DNA of 44,768 bases from CACZQA01 sp050943615 (lineage in GTDB: Bacteria; Actinomycetota; Coriobacteriia; Coriobacteriales; QAMH01): positions 1-44,768 of the forward strand of contig JBMNPN010000009.1 of the NCBI GenBank assembly GCA_050943615.1, in the 5' to 3' direction. The notes beneath the pieces were generated by a model, which made no database searches, was not told the DNA's origin, and saw nothing but the letters and a program-made list of their open reading frames with translations. Made by a program: the position numbers and the translations under genes. Position 1 is the stretch's first letter, and each line of letters starts with the position of its first letter. This document shows positions 1 through 8,864 of this stretch, piece by piece.

Positions 1-123
<123 letters not shown>

Positions 124-352
124 AAATGCACTCGCGAGAAGTGCTTTTTCCGAAGTGAAAGATCCGGAATAGATTGGCCCGCATCTCTCGATCGGGCCGT
201 CCGGATGCGCTCCACTGAAAAGTTGTGAAGCGTCTCTTCTAAGAAATTTTCGAAAGATTTCCGAGGTTTCACCAAGCAAGGAAAATTCTTGGTTGGGGAC
301 CTCGGGCATGCGAATTAATCAAAGAATTCGTTGGCACATATCACTTGTCATT

Positions 353-380
353 GTCATACAGAACAGTATTCGGTTCTCAA
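353..380 (-). promoter_or_regulatory. Proximal rRNA promoter candidate (P2)
   Basis: On the minus strand a -35 TTGAGA (380-375) and a -10 TATGAC (358-353) are separated by 16 bases, about 230 bases upstream of the 16S 5' end. Tandem promoters are usual ahead of rRNA operons. The assignment is by motif only. Confidence 0.45.
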
Positions 381-463
381 GGTTCGCAGCAGGTCAAACG
401 CCTGTTTGCCCTGCCCTGCCCCGCAGCTTCGGAGTGTGAACCCCTCGTGCGGCGCGAGACATT

Positions 464-491
464 ACTTTAGCAGACAGAACGGTTGTGTCAA
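464..491 (-). promoter_or_regulatory. Distal rRNA promoter (P1)
   Basis: On the minus strand a perfect -35 TTGACA (491-486) is followed after 16 bases by TAAAGT (469-464). It sits in the 430-base gap between the LCP gene and the 16S gene, facing the 16S gene. The region 124-463 is the untranslated rRNA leader; I see no credible gene in it. Confidence 0.7.
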
Positions 492-555
492 GCGATTTTT
501 CGAACTTTTTTGAGTGTGCATCTCTGGCACAGGTGCGTATCCCGAACAGCCCACG

Positions 556-1869
556 CTAATAGGGCTTGTAGTCCTTGCCGATCACGACGAGGATGGACCC
601 CGAAAAGCTGTAGCGTCCCCCGCTCAGCACGGCCCTCCCCTGGCCAAGGTCGGAGACGAGGAGATCGGCGAGGTCCTTGTCGCTTGCATCGTTGTAGACG
701 ACGAGCGTCTCGCTGTAGACGAACTGTGCGGCGTTCCCGCATTCGCCAACGGTCCAGCCGAGTTTCTCGAGTTCGGTCTTGCAATCGTTTGCCACGCCCG
801 AGACGCCGACCCCGTTCCAGATGTCGACCGTGTTGGAGTTGCGCATGGAACGGTACGTGCTGAGCTCCTTTTTTGTCGCAACAGGAGAAAGCCCGCTTTC
901 CGTCCGCTTGACGATCGTGTTCCAGGAGTCCGTATCGAGAATAGAGTACGTGACCCCATCTTGAACCTCGGAGCTGGAGGGAGCGTCTTGCTGGTAGAGG
1001 TCGGACTCCGTGTCCATGCCCTGGAGCTGGCCGAACAGCGTGGCCAAGTCGGAGGCGGACACGTCGGTTGCCGCGCAGTTGACAAAGGAAGAGCTCACCT
1101 CGGAGAGCTGCTCTGAGCTCGACCCGAAGATGCGCTTGCAGATAGCGGAGGTCAGCTGGTCGCGCGATGCCGAACTCGCATCGATTCCAATTGAGCCGAG
1201 GCTTTCCTCGAATCTCGTGAGGCCCGCATCGTTGAACTCGATGTAGTGGGAAGCATCGATTCCCGCCACCTTCTCGACGCAAGAGACGATTCCCGTCTCC
1301 CCCTCGAGGTCGAATGCGTCCTTTATCTGGTGATATCCATAGCCGTCGATATAGACGCGTGTGTCCGTGGGTATCCAGAGGAAGGTGACGCTTTTGTTGT
1401 CCGTGTCGAAGTAGACGGCGGCGAGGTAAGAAACCGCGCCACGCCCCGATTCCGCCGAGGCGGCATCGGTCTTCACGAGCACCGCCCACTGGTCGGCATC
1501 GGAAGAATCGGGGGCCGTCAGCACCGAGGAAAGGGCATTCGTGTCGATATCCGATTTGAGCGCGTTTCTCACCGTCTGCTGATAGACCAGCACGCCGACT
1601 GCGATTGCCAGCGCGAGCGCGCCCACGACGACCGCCACGATGATCGCCACCGTCTTGCGCGGAACGCGCGCCTCGGCAGCCGATCCGACGTAGTCGCCCT
1701 TTCGGCGCGGGGCCTTGCGGTGCGCGGAGGCGGAAGCGCCGCGCTGGGGACGGGAATCCCCTATGGGGAGACCGTTATGGCTCTTGAAGTCCCCGCCGGG
1801 AAGCTTGATCGAGCTCTTGCCGACCCCGCTGATATCGAGTCCGCTGTGGTACCGGTTCTTTCTGGACAT
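556..1869 (-). CDS. LCP (LytR-CpsA-Psr) family protein with LytR_C domain, atypical active site
   Basis: A 437-residue membrane-anchored protein: a basic cytoplasmic N-terminus (1-73), one transmembrane helix (about 74-96), a divergent LCP domain (about 125-255) and a C-terminal LytR_C-like domain (about 345-430, around VDIWNGVGVSGVA). LCP enzymes attach glycopolymers to peptidoglycan outside the membrane, using a conserved Arg-Asp in an IPRDT-type motif. Here the motif reads IPTDTR (166-171), so the usual arginine is a threonine, and the upstream acidic motif is also poorly kept. It may therefore be a non-catalytic or altered LCP. It lies 32 bases downstream of murA on the same strand, so cotranscription is likely. 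The ATG at 1869 is preceded by a weak AGGG. Confidence 0.75.
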   Translation of the reverse strand: MSRKNRYHSGLDISGVGKSSIKLPGGDFKSHNGLPIGDSRPQRGASASAHRKAPRRKGDYVGSAAEARVPRKTVAIIVAVVVGALALAIAVGVLVYQQTVRNALKSDIDTNALSSVLTAPDSSDADQWAVLVKTDAASAESGRGAVSYLAAVYFDTDNKSVTFLWIPTDTRVYIDGYGYHQIKDAFDLEGETGIVSCVEKVAGIDASHYIEFNDAGLTRFEESLGSIGIDASSASRDQLTSAICKRIFGSSSEQLSEVSSSFVNCAATDVSASDLATLFGQLQGMDTESDLYQQDAPSSSEVQDGVTYSILDTDSWNTIVKRTESGLSPVATKKELSTYRSMRNSNTVDIWNGVGVSGVANDCKTELEKLGWTVGECGNAAQFVYSETLVVYNDASDKDLADLLVSDLGQGRAVLSGGRYSFSGSILVVIGKDYKPY

Positions 1870-1901
1870 AGACCCTATCGTTTCCTCGATGGCACGATTT
1901 C

Positions 1902-3197
1902 TCAGGAGAGCGCATCGATATCGACGCGTGCCACATCAGCACCGAGGGAGCGGAGCTTTCCCACGTAGTCCTCGTAACCACGGTCGATGTGGTAGATGCT
2001 GTCGACGAGCGTGCGCCCTTCCGCGGCAAGACCCGCCAGGACGAGCGCGGCGCCTCCGCGCAGGTCCGTCGAGTTGACCGGAGCACCCGAGAGCTTTTCG
2101 ACGCCCGAGATGAGCGCGTGGTGCCCATCGATGCGGATGTCGGCGCCGAGCCGCGAGAGCTCGGCGGCGAACATGAAGCGGTTCTCGAAGACGTTTTCGG
2201 TGATGATGGAGTCCCCTGCGGCAAGTGATGCCAGCACCATGAACTGCGCCTGCAGGTCGGTTGGGAAGCCTGGATGCGGCAGCGTCTGGATGTCGACGGG
2301 AAGAAGCGGGGTATGGCGCTCAACGGTGATGGAATTTTCGGTGCTGAGCAGCTCGCATCCCATCTGCTGCAGTTTCTTCAGCGCGAGCGCGAGGTTGTCG
2401 GGGTCGACGCCCTCGACCGTGACCGGCCCGCCCATGAGCGCACCGGCGACGAGGAAGGTTCCCGCCTCGATGCGGTCGCCGACCGTGGTGTGCTCGGTCG
2501 GATGCAGCTCGTCGACCCCATGGATGACGAGGTTCGGCGTGCCGACGCCCTCGATCTGGGCGCCCATGCCAATGAGGAAATGGCAGAGGTCCGCGATCTC
2601 GGGTTCGCAGGCGGCATTGCGGATGCGCGTGTCGCCCTCGGCGCAGACCGAGGCCATCATGAGGTTTTCCGTCGCACCGACACTCGGGAACTCGAGGAGC
2701 ACGTCGGCGCCCTTCAGCCCATCCGGCGTTGTCGCCTCGATAAAGCCGTGGTCGATGTCGAACTGCACGCCGAGCGCCTCGAGACTCGAGATGTGCATGT
2801 CGAGCTTGCGGGCGCCGATTTGACAGCCACCGGGCATGGCGACGTGCGCGCGGCCGAAGCGTGTGATGAGCGGACCTAGAATCGAAATCGAGGCGCGCAT
2901 CTTGGCCACGAGATGATACGGGGTCTCGTACGAGGTGAGGTTCGAGGTGTCGATGAACAGCGTGTGCTCGTCTTCGCCTCGTTCGGGGCCTTTCGTGACC
3001 TTGGCACCGAGGGTCTCGAGGACCTCTTCCATCACCTCGACATCTGAAATCAGGGGGACATTGTCTATACGGGACTCCCCGCCCGCCATGACGCAGGCCG
3101 CCATGAGCTTGAGCGCAGAGTTTTTCGCGCCGCCAATCTGAACCGTCCCGGAAATGGGATTTCCACCGTTGACGACGATGAGCTCACGTGAATCCAT
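1902..3197 (-). CDS. murA: UDP-N-acetylglucosamine 1-carboxyvinyltransferase
   Basis: First committed cytoplasmic step of peptidoglycan synthesis: enolpyruvyl transfer from PEP to UDP-GlcNAc. The 431 residues match the family's usual 420-430. The N-terminal IGGAKNSALK places the conserved Lys25, and PGGCQIGARKLD carries the catalytic loop cysteine at residue 125, the residue alkylated by fosfomycin in sensitive enzymes. The ATG at 3197 follows AGAGAGG at good spacing. It is followed closely by the LCP gene, forming a two-gene cell-wall unit upstream of an rRNA operon. Confidence 0.96.
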   Translation of the reverse strand: MDSRELIVVNGGNPISGTVQIGGAKNSALKLMAACVMAGGESRIDNVPLISDVEVMEEVLETLGAKVTKGPERGEDEHTLFIDTSNLTSYETPYHLVAKMRASISILGPLITRFGRAHVAMPGGCQIGARKLDMHISSLEALGVQFDIDHGFIEATTPDGLKGADVLLEFPSVGATENLMMASVCAEGDTRIRNAACEPEIADLCHFLIGMGAQIEGVGTPNLVIHGVDELHPTEHTTVGDRIEAGTFLVAGALMGGPVTVEGVDPDNLALALKKLQQMGCELLSTENSITVERHTPLLPVDIQTLPHPGFPTDLQAQFMVLASLAAGDSIITENVFENRFMFAAELSRLGADIRIDGHHALISGVEKLSGAPVNSTDLRGGAALVLAGLAAEGRTLVDSIYHIDRGYEDYVGKLRSLGADVARVDIDALS

Positions 3198-3231
3198 TGC
3201 TACCTCTCTGTTGACTAGAGCGGTAGTTTAG

Positions 3232-3250
3232 CATGCTCGCTTGGAGCATG
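3232..3250. promoter_or_regulatory. Inverted repeat in the murA / alcohol dehydrogenase gap
   Basis: CATGCTC-gcttg-GAGCATG, two perfect 7-base arms, lies 35 bases upstream of the murA start and just upstream of a TAAACT (-10-like) on the minus strand. It may be an operator for murA or for the divergent dehydrogenase. The rest of the 340-base gap (3198-3537) holds only the dehydrogenase leader; I see no other gene in it. Confidence 0.35.
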
Positions 3251-3537
3251 TTTGGAGACGACGTGCGATTGCCGAGCCGTTTGATTGGCGGCGGCAGTTT
3301 TCGAACGTGGGAAATCCTTATGTCAACATTGGTTTGCAGGACATCTTTAACGTGTCAGCCCCCATGCTCACCGAAGGCCTTCGCTCGGAAGAACATGAAC
3401 AAATAACATAGTAAAGCTTAAGCTCGGGCGCTGTGAAAGAGCGCAAGCCGGCATATGTTTCCTAGAGCAAGGTATCCCGAAGAGGTTCCCGGGTTGGACG
3501 AGATGCCCGGGCCGGGAACAGAAAAAGGAGAAACGCC

Positions 3538-4698
3538 ATGATCGATCGCTTTGTATTCGACATTCCCACGCGCATCCTGTTCGGCCCCGGCTCGCTCAAG
3601 CAGCTGCACGAGGAGAGCGCGCTTGGCAAGAAGGCCCTCGTGCTCATCAGCAACGGTGGCGCCATGAAGCGCGAAGGACAGCTCGACGCACTTTATGCCG
3701 AGCTCGACGCGGCGGGGGTCGCACACGTCCTCTACGACCAGGTGCGCCCGAACCCCACCGACAAGAACGTCGACGAGGCAGTGAAGCTCATCAAAGACGA
3801 GGGCTGCGACCACGTCATCGCGCTCGGCGGCGGTTCTGTCATGGACGCCGCCAAGGCTGCTGCGTGCGTCGCGACCAACGGCGGAACCTGCTGGGACTAC
3901 GCACCGAGCGCAACGGGCGGCAAGAAGGAGTTTGGAAACGCGCCGCTTCCGCTCATCTGCGTCACGAGCGATGCCGGCACGGGCTCTGAAGCCGACATGT
4001 GGTCGGTCATCAGCAATGACGAGAAGCAGGAGAAGACGGGGTACCTCTCGATGTACCCGCAGATCTCCGTCGTCGACTCCGACCTCATGATGAGCGTCCC
4101 GCAAGACTACACGGCCTGGCAGGGAATGGACACGTTCTTTCACGCCGCCGAGTCCATGATCAACGTCAACGAGCATGCCGTCGGCGAGATGTTCGCGCTC
4201 AAGGCAATCGAGCTCGTGCACAAGTACCTGGCCCGTGCGGTCAAGGACGGTTCTGACAAGGAAGCCCGAAACGGCATGGCCATCGCCAACACGCTCGCGG
4301 GCGTCTACATGCTCTGCACGTCCGAGCACACCATGGAGCACGCACTGGGAAGCGCGCACCCCAACCTGGTCCACGGCGCCGGCCTCACCATGATCTCGCA
4401 CGAGTACTTCGACTTCTTTGCCGAGCGAGATGCGGGGACGGACGGCATGGTCAAGATGGCGCGCGTCATGGGAAAGCCCAACGCGAAGTCCGGCAAGGAC
4501 TTCATCGACGCCCTCGACGAACTCATCGAGTCCGTCGGCTGCAAGGACCTCAAGATGAGCGACTACGGGATCACCCGCGAGGAGCTGCCGGGCGTCGTCA
4601 AGAAGTACCGCGAGGTCTGGGGCGGCAACAACGATGCCGACCCGGTAAAGCTTGGCGACGACGACGTGCTCGGTATGTTCGAGCGCAGCTACAAGTAA
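3538..4698 (+). CDS. Iron-containing alcohol dehydrogenase family protein
   Basis: A 386-residue member of the Fe-ADH (type III) family, NAD(P)-dependent dehydrogenases acting on alcohols and aldehydes in the cytoplasm. The nucleotide-binding GGGSVMDAAKA is at 97-107. Metal ligands fit the family pattern: Asp198 and His202 in GMDTFFHAAE, then His264 and His279, with the conserved His268 between. The start is fixed by AAAAAGGAG seven bases upstream of the ATG. It is one of the few plus-strand genes here and is transcribed alone, ending at a strong terminator (4731-4769). The substrate cannot be told from sequence; butanol, lactaldehyde and other aldehydes are all handled by the family. Confidence 0.9.
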   Translation: MIDRFVFDIPTRILFGPGSLKQLHEESALGKKALVLISNGGAMKREGQLDALYAELDAAGVAHVLYDQVRPNPTDKNVDEAVKLIKDEGCDHVIALGGGSVMDAAKAAACVATNGGTCWDYAPSATGGKKEFGNAPLPLICVTSDAGTGSEADMWSVISNDEKQEKTGYLSMYPQISVVDSDLMMSVPQDYTAWQGMDTFFHAAESMINVNEHAVGEMFALKAIELVHKYLARAVKDGSDKEARNGMAIANTLAGVYMLCTSEHTMEHALGSAHPNLVHGAGLTMISHEYFDFFAERDAGTDGMVKMARVMGKPNAKSGKDFIDALDELIESVGCKDLKMSDYGITREELPGVVKKYREVWGGNNDADPVKLGDDDVLGMFERSYK

Positions 4699-4730
4699 GG
4701 GCACGCGCGAAAACAGGGAAGAACATGAAG

Positions 4731-4769
4731 CAGGCCAGACGCTTTCGGGCGCCTGGCCTGTGCTTTTAT
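4731..4769 (+). terminator. Rho-independent terminator after the alcohol dehydrogenase
   Basis: CAGGCCAG (4731-4738) pairs with CTGGCCTG (4753-4760), followed by TGCTTTTAT. It is 32 bases after the stop codon. Confidence 0.8.
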
Positions 4770-4770
4770 A

Positions 4771-4847
4771 TGGTGCGCCATGGGGGATTCGAACCCTCGA
4801 CCGTCGGATTAGAAGTCCGGTGCTCTATCCAGCTGAGCTAATGGCGC
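4771..4847 (-). tRNA. tRNA-Arg (anticodon TCT)
   Basis: Minus-strand cloverleaf: acceptor GCGCCAT/ATGGCGC, D arm GCTCAGCTGGATAGAGC, anticodon loop CTTCTAA (TCT) and T arm GAGGGTTCGAATCCCCC, with CCA encoded (4773-4771). The outermost anticodon-stem pair is C-A, a small irregularity. A GCTACAATAC -10-like box lies just upstream (ATTGTA at 4857-4862). Confidence 0.96.
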
Positions 4848-4907
4848 GCGCACCGTATTGTAGCGTTTGGAAGCGCCTTGCTGCAGAAAAGTCGAAAGAA
4901 GACGCGA

Positions 4908-6620
4908 CTAGTCCCCCATCAGCTTTCTGAGGCCGAGCAACGCGGCTCCGTAGGCTCCGACGATATCGGGGTCGTCGGCGATGATGAGCGGCTCGCCGAT
5001 CCGCTCCTCGAGCGCGCGGACCACGCCGACGTTGCGCGCGACGCCGCCAGTCATCATGTAGCGCCCTTGCGGCTTGACGCGCTGCGCCAGGGCCGTCGTC
5101 TTTGCGGCGATTGCCTCGTGAACGCCCTGCGCGATATCGGCGCGCTCGACGTTTTTTGCGATGAGCGAGATGACCTCGGATTCGGCAAAGACCGTGCACA
5201 TCGAGGTGATCTCGACCTTATGGCGCGCATGGGAGGAGAGCTCTCCCAGCTCATCGACTTGCACCTCGAGCGTGCGGGCCATCGCCTCGAGAAAGCGTCC
5301 CGTGCCGGCTGCGCACTTGTCGTTCATGGCAAAGTCCACGACCTCGCCTGCCTCGTCGAGCCGGATGGCCTTGGAATCCTGCCCGCCGATGTCGATGATG
5401 GTGCGCACCTCGGGGGCCAGCGCATGGGCACCGGCGGCATGGCAGGTGATCTCGGTGATGTCGAAGTCAGCGAAGTCGAGCGAGACGCGCCCGTATCCGG
5501 TCGAGACCACGACGTCGATGTCCTCAGCCACGCGCCCTGCCTGAGCGAGAACCTGCTCGTAGACCCTGCGTGCCGAATCCGCCGCTCGCGCGCCCGTTCG
5601 CTGCACAGCATGGGCAAGGATGGAGCCGCTTGCATCGACGAGCACTGCATTCGTCGAGGTCGAGCCCGAATCGATGCCAAGCGCATACCGTGCGCTGCCC
5701 GTGCTCTTCGGTTTCTGAGATATCGGCATGGCCTTCCCCTTTTCTGTGCGCAGAGATTCCGCGAACGCCTCGATGCGCGTCTTGAGCTGGCCGCTCGACT
5801 GCGCTGTCATGTCCGTCTCGATCTTCAGGATGGGGACCGCGGCCTTCGCGTGGAGCTCGGCGTACTCGAACGAGTACATATCGCAGAACTTGACCGTGTG
5901 ATAGACGAGACCGTCGACATGCGCTAGTTCGCGCTCGAAGAACTCCGTGCGCTTCGAGGTGTCTGCCATGCGCATGCAGGGGAGCTGCTCGAGGAGGGCC
6001 GCCGCGTAGCGCTCCATGAGCCCCCGGAAATCGAGCTCCGCAAGGTCTGCCGCGCGGACGCGCACGTCGGAGCGCATGCCGACGCAGCTCGCATCGAAGG
6101 CGACTTCGAGACCGGCGTCTTCGAGCAGGCGCTCGAGCGAGCCCGTGTTATGGCGCGCGCCGGCGATCCCGACACGGGGCTTGCCCGATGGCGCTTCGCC
6201 GGCAGCGTGGCCCTTGCCCGCATCGGCGAGAAGCTCGATGAGGCAGGCGCGTTCAAAAGACCTTCCGGTGAGCTGCTGGAGCTCGTCTGCAAGGCGCGAG
6301 AGCTCCTTTGCATAGCGCGCGACAGCGCCCCGTCCCGATTCGCGCGGCAAATCGAGCACGAAGACGCGCGTGTCGGGACAGTGCGCATTCACGGCATCGG
6401 CAAGCCGTCGAATCGAGTCGCAGCACGTGGTCAAGACGAGCGCCTCGTAGTCGCCCTGCCGGACTTCCTCGAAAACCGCCTTGGCGTAACTGCAGAGGTT
6501 GGGATGCATCAGCGCGTCGGCGGTATCAGTGCCCGTGACGTGCGGCTCGATGCGGACTGCATCTCCGCCAAAGGCGCGAATCAGCTCGACGGGAGCGTAC
6601 TTGCAGACGTAGCCGATCAT
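4908..6620 (-). CDS. HgdB-like domain fused to a BadF/HgdC-type ATP-dependent activase
   Basis: 570 residues. The N-terminal part (about 1-300) resembles the D component of 2-hydroxyacyl-CoA dehydratases, with cysteines in VCKYAP, NLCSYAK and KFCDMYS. The C-terminal part (about 312-570) is a BadF/BadG/BcrA/HgdC ATPase: the phosphate loop DSGSTS begins at residue 317, and Cys436 (NDKCAAGTGRF) and Cys475 (SMCTVFAESE) are the ligands that bridge a [4Fe-4S] cluster across the dimer. Activases of this kind use ATP to push one low-potential electron onto a partner dehydratase or reductase. The ATG at 6620 overlaps the upstream stop (ATGA). A longer in-frame reading to 6869 only overlaps the neighbour and is not used. 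Substrate unknown: 2-hydroxyacyl-CoA dehydration or a double-cubane-type reductase are both possible. Confidence 0.85.
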   Translation of the reverse strand: MIGYVCKYAPVELIRAFGGDAVRIEPHVTGTDTADALMHPNLCSYAKAVFEEVRQGDYEALVLTTCCDSIRRLADAVNAHCPDTRVFVLDLPRESGRGAVARYAKELSRLADELQQLTGRSFERACLIELLADAGKGHAAGEAPSGKPRVGIAGARHNTGSLERLLEDAGLEVAFDASCVGMRSDVRVRAADLAELDFRGLMERYAAALLEQLPCMRMADTSKRTEFFERELAHVDGLVYHTVKFCDMYSFEYAELHAKAAVPILKIETDMTAQSSGQLKTRIEAFAESLRTEKGKAMPISQKPKSTGSARYALGIDSGSTSTNAVLVDASGSILAHAVQRTGARAADSARRVYEQVLAQAGRVAEDIDVVVSTGYGRVSLDFADFDITEITCHAAGAHALAPEVRTIIDIGGQDSKAIRLDEAGEVVDFAMNDKCAAGTGRFLEAMARTLEVQVDELGELSSHARHKVEITSMCTVFAESEVISLIAKNVERADIAQGVHEAIAAKTTALAQRVKPQGRYMMTGGVARNVGVVRALEERIGEPLIIADDPDIVGAYGAALLGLRKLMGD

Positions 6621-7933
6621 GCAGACACGCTTTCTCGGACGATGCGGGAATCGCCCTGTCCTTCGCTGGACTCCTCGCGGTCGAGCAGCTCCAGAAAGGC
6701 CTCGAGCCGCGTCTTGATCTGCCCATCCTGGTTGTTGCGCCTGTCGACGCCATCCCCATCGATCGCGAGCAGGGGCACGCCGATTTCGCGGAGTCTTTCC
6801 TTGATGAGCTGGACACCGCCGCAGGACTGCTTGCAGCCCCAGTGGCAGAACTCGATGGCGCCCTCGCATTCGAACTCGCGGACGTAGCGCGCGATTGCAT
6901 CGACCTTGCGCTCGAAACCGCCGTTGTAGATGTTGCAGATCATCTTCTTGGCAAGGGCTTCAAACGGGTGGTCTGCATCGAGCGGCTCCATGTAGTCGAG
7001 GTTCAGGTCATCGGCCACGATGCCGATGCGGTCGCTGTAGTTGAATGCGGCGCTCAGGCTCGGCTCGGCATAGGGCGTCAGATGCACCCAGAAGATCCGC
7101 TTTGCCTCGTCAGCCGGGTACTCGTCGATTTCGGAGTCGAGCATCTCGAAGAACTTGAGCGCCCAGGGACTTCCCACGCTCAGGTGCGTCGCAAAGATCG
7201 TGAACAGCCTGAGCGTCAGGGTTTCGGGGTACGCGTGCTTCTTTCGCTTCTGGAGAAACGACCAGTAGTGTTCCTTGGACTTGTTCTCGCGCACGAGCGC
7301 CTCGGAAAGCGCGTCGCGGTCGAGCCGCTTTTCCGTGAGCGCCTCGAGTCGGGAGACGAGAGATTCGAGCTGCCCGACAAGGTAGTCGCGGTTCTCCTCG
7401 TTCCACCGGTAGGGCACATCGAGAAAGACCGTCGGCACGCCGCACATCTGGCCGACGGCGCGAAAGGTGTTGAAGTTCGCATCGCAGATCATCGAAGTCG
7501 TCACGGCCGCGGCAGGCGTTGGCAGAATCCCGTCAACGGCGGCGCCGAGAAACGCCTTGTGATACGAGCAGAGCGTCGCGGGAAAGCCCGCCGCCTCGCA
7601 GGCGTCGACGAGGGAGTCCTCTATCCAGAAGCCGGAAAGGTACGAGGACATGCACTCGACGGAGACGCAGGAAAGCCCCAGTGCCTGGAAGATCTCCACG
7701 GGCGCGAAGATGTTTCCCCAGACAAAGCTTTCCGGATGCTCGAGCGCCTCGGTGACCTCGGCAATTGCCATATGGTTCAGGTACCGGTAGGCATTCGGCA
7801 TCTCCTTGTCCGGCAGATGCCCCGTGCGAAACGACTCGGCATGCAGGCCGAACCTGATGAGGGAGGCCGCCTTTGCGGGGTCTGTTTCCAGGCGCCTTTT
7901 CACAAAGCCGCCGTATGTGCGTGCTACTTCCAT
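6617..7933 (-). CDS. 2-hydroxyacyl-CoA dehydratase D-component (HgdB/BcrB) family protein
   Basis: A 438-residue iron-sulfur protein, presumably the substrate- or cofactor-bearing partner of the activase fusion that it overlaps by four bases. Cysteines in the family positions are seen in SVECMSS, SMICDANF and EFCHWGCKQSCGG; such residues hold [4Fe-4S] or double-cubane clusters. The ATG at 7933 (MEVARTYGG) is chosen because upstream in-frame sequence looks random, although its ribosome site is weak. Family members include 2-hydroxyacyl-CoA dehydratases, benzoyl-CoA reductase subunits and the double-cubane cluster proteins; sequence alone does not decide among them. Confidence 0.8.
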   Translation of the reverse strand: MEVARTYGGFVKRRLETDPAKAASLIRFGLHAESFRTGHLPDKEMPNAYRYLNHMAIAEVTEALEHPESFVWGNIFAPVEIFQALGLSCVSVECMSSYLSGFWIEDSLVDACEAAGFPATLCSYHKAFLGAAVDGILPTPAAAVTTSMICDANFNTFRAVGQMCGVPTVFLDVPYRWNEENRDYLVGQLESLVSRLEALTEKRLDRDALSEALVRENKSKEHYWSFLQKRKKHAYPETLTLRLFTIFATHLSVGSPWALKFFEMLDSEIDEYPADEAKRIFWVHLTPYAEPSLSAAFNYSDRIGIVADDLNLDYMEPLDADHPFEALAKKMICNIYNGGFERKVDAIARYVREFECEGAIEFCHWGCKQSCGGVQLIKERLREIGVPLLAIDGDGVDRRNNQDGQIKTRLEAFLELLDREESSEGQGDSRIVRESVSA

Positions 7934-8012
7934 GTGGTGAGAATCCGAATCGTTTGGGCAAGTAAAAACAGGCGCATGCCCGCTCGAAGAGCAGAGCACC
8001 TGCGCTGGAGAG

Positions 8013-8393
8013 CTACTTGCCCTGTTCCTTGAGCTGTTTGACGGCAGAGACGCATTCGCGCAAGGCGACATCGATTTCTGCCTCGACCTCCTGGAGTTTC
8101 ATGAGGTCCTCGCGCACCTGCGGATCGACCGTGCCCTGGCTTCTACTCAGGGAACGGCGCAGGTGCGTGTCGATATCGACGAGGCGCTTCTTCAGGCCGA
8201 CCATGTCGAGCCCGATGCGCGCGAGGTGCTCCGAGCTGCCCGCCTCTTTGCTCTTCTTGTAGAGCTCTAGGATGAACTGGCTGATGGACAGCCCGCGTGC
8301 GGTGGCGTCCTCGGCGATTGCGTCTTTGACGCTGGGCGGGCAGGAGATATTGAGCCTGCCCGTATGGTATTCGCTATCCTTCTTTTTTCTCAT
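8013..8393 (-). CDS. Ribbon-helix-helix-like protein with a C-terminal coiled coil
   Basis: About 126 residues. After a basic start, GRLNISCPPSVKDAI and the following helices (about residues 9-45) look like an Arc/MetJ-type ribbon-helix-helix DNA-binding fold, followed by a helical segment rich in Leu, Glu and Arg (about 55-120). It overlaps the 3' end of the moaB-like gene and precedes the HgdB-like gene by 79 bases, so it may be a small regulator within this operon. The ATG at 8393 has GGTGA upstream; a GTG at 8402 is the alternative. The function is inferred from fold resemblance only. Confidence 0.6.
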   Translation of the reverse strand: MRKKKDSEYHTGRLNISCPPSVKDAIAEDATARGLSISQFILELYKKSKEAGSSEHLARIGLDMVGLKKRLVDIDTHLRRSLSRSQGTVDPQVREDLMKLQEVEAEIDVALRECVSAVKQLKEQGK

Positions 8394-8859
8394 GTCCTTC
8401 ACCGGCCATCATATGGACGACGTGCTCGAACTGGTCATAGACGCCCTCCCAGTTCTCCTCGGCGGCCTTCTTGCTGCCCGGGAGGTTGACGACGAGCGTC
8501 GTGCCGCGTTGCATGCAGATTGCGCGGCTGAGCATAGCACGTCGCGTCTTGGTCATGGAGTAGGCGCGCATAGCTTCCGCAACACCGGGGACCTCGCGGT
8601 CGCAGACCTTGCGCGTCGCCTCGGGAGTCACATCTGCAAGCGAAAGGCCGCTTCCGCCGCAGGTGAGCACGACGTCGACGTCCTTGTCGCAGGCAGCGAC
8701 GATGGCATCGGCGATCTGGTCGACATCGTCTTTGACCACGACGTGGTCGACGACCGTCCAGCCCTGTCCCTCGATGAGCTCCTCGAGGCGGGCGCCCGCC
8801 GTGTCTTCCGCAATCGTGCGCGTGGTCGAGCAGGTGATGATGGCAAAACGAATGTCCAT
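8374..8859 (-). CDS. MogA/MoaB family molybdenum cofactor biosynthesis protein
   Basis: 161 residues with the molybdopterin-binding fold. TCGGSGLSLADVTPEAT is the family's signature for binding molybdopterin and adenylylating it before molybdenum insertion by MoeA. It lies five bases downstream of moaC. The ATG at 8859 (MDIRFAIITCS) is used; a longer frame continues through moaC but is not coding. Whether it is functionally MogA or MoaB is not decidable here. Confidence 0.9.
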   Translation of the reverse strand: MDIRFAIITCSTTRTIAEDTAGARLEELIEGQGWTVVDHVVVKDDVDQIADAIVAACDKDVDVVLTCGGSGLSLADVTPEATRKVCDREVPGVAEAMRAYSMTKTRRAMLSRAICMQRGTTLVVNLPGSKKAAEENWEGVYDQFEHVVHMMAGEGHEKKEG

Positions 8860-8864
8860 GAAAG

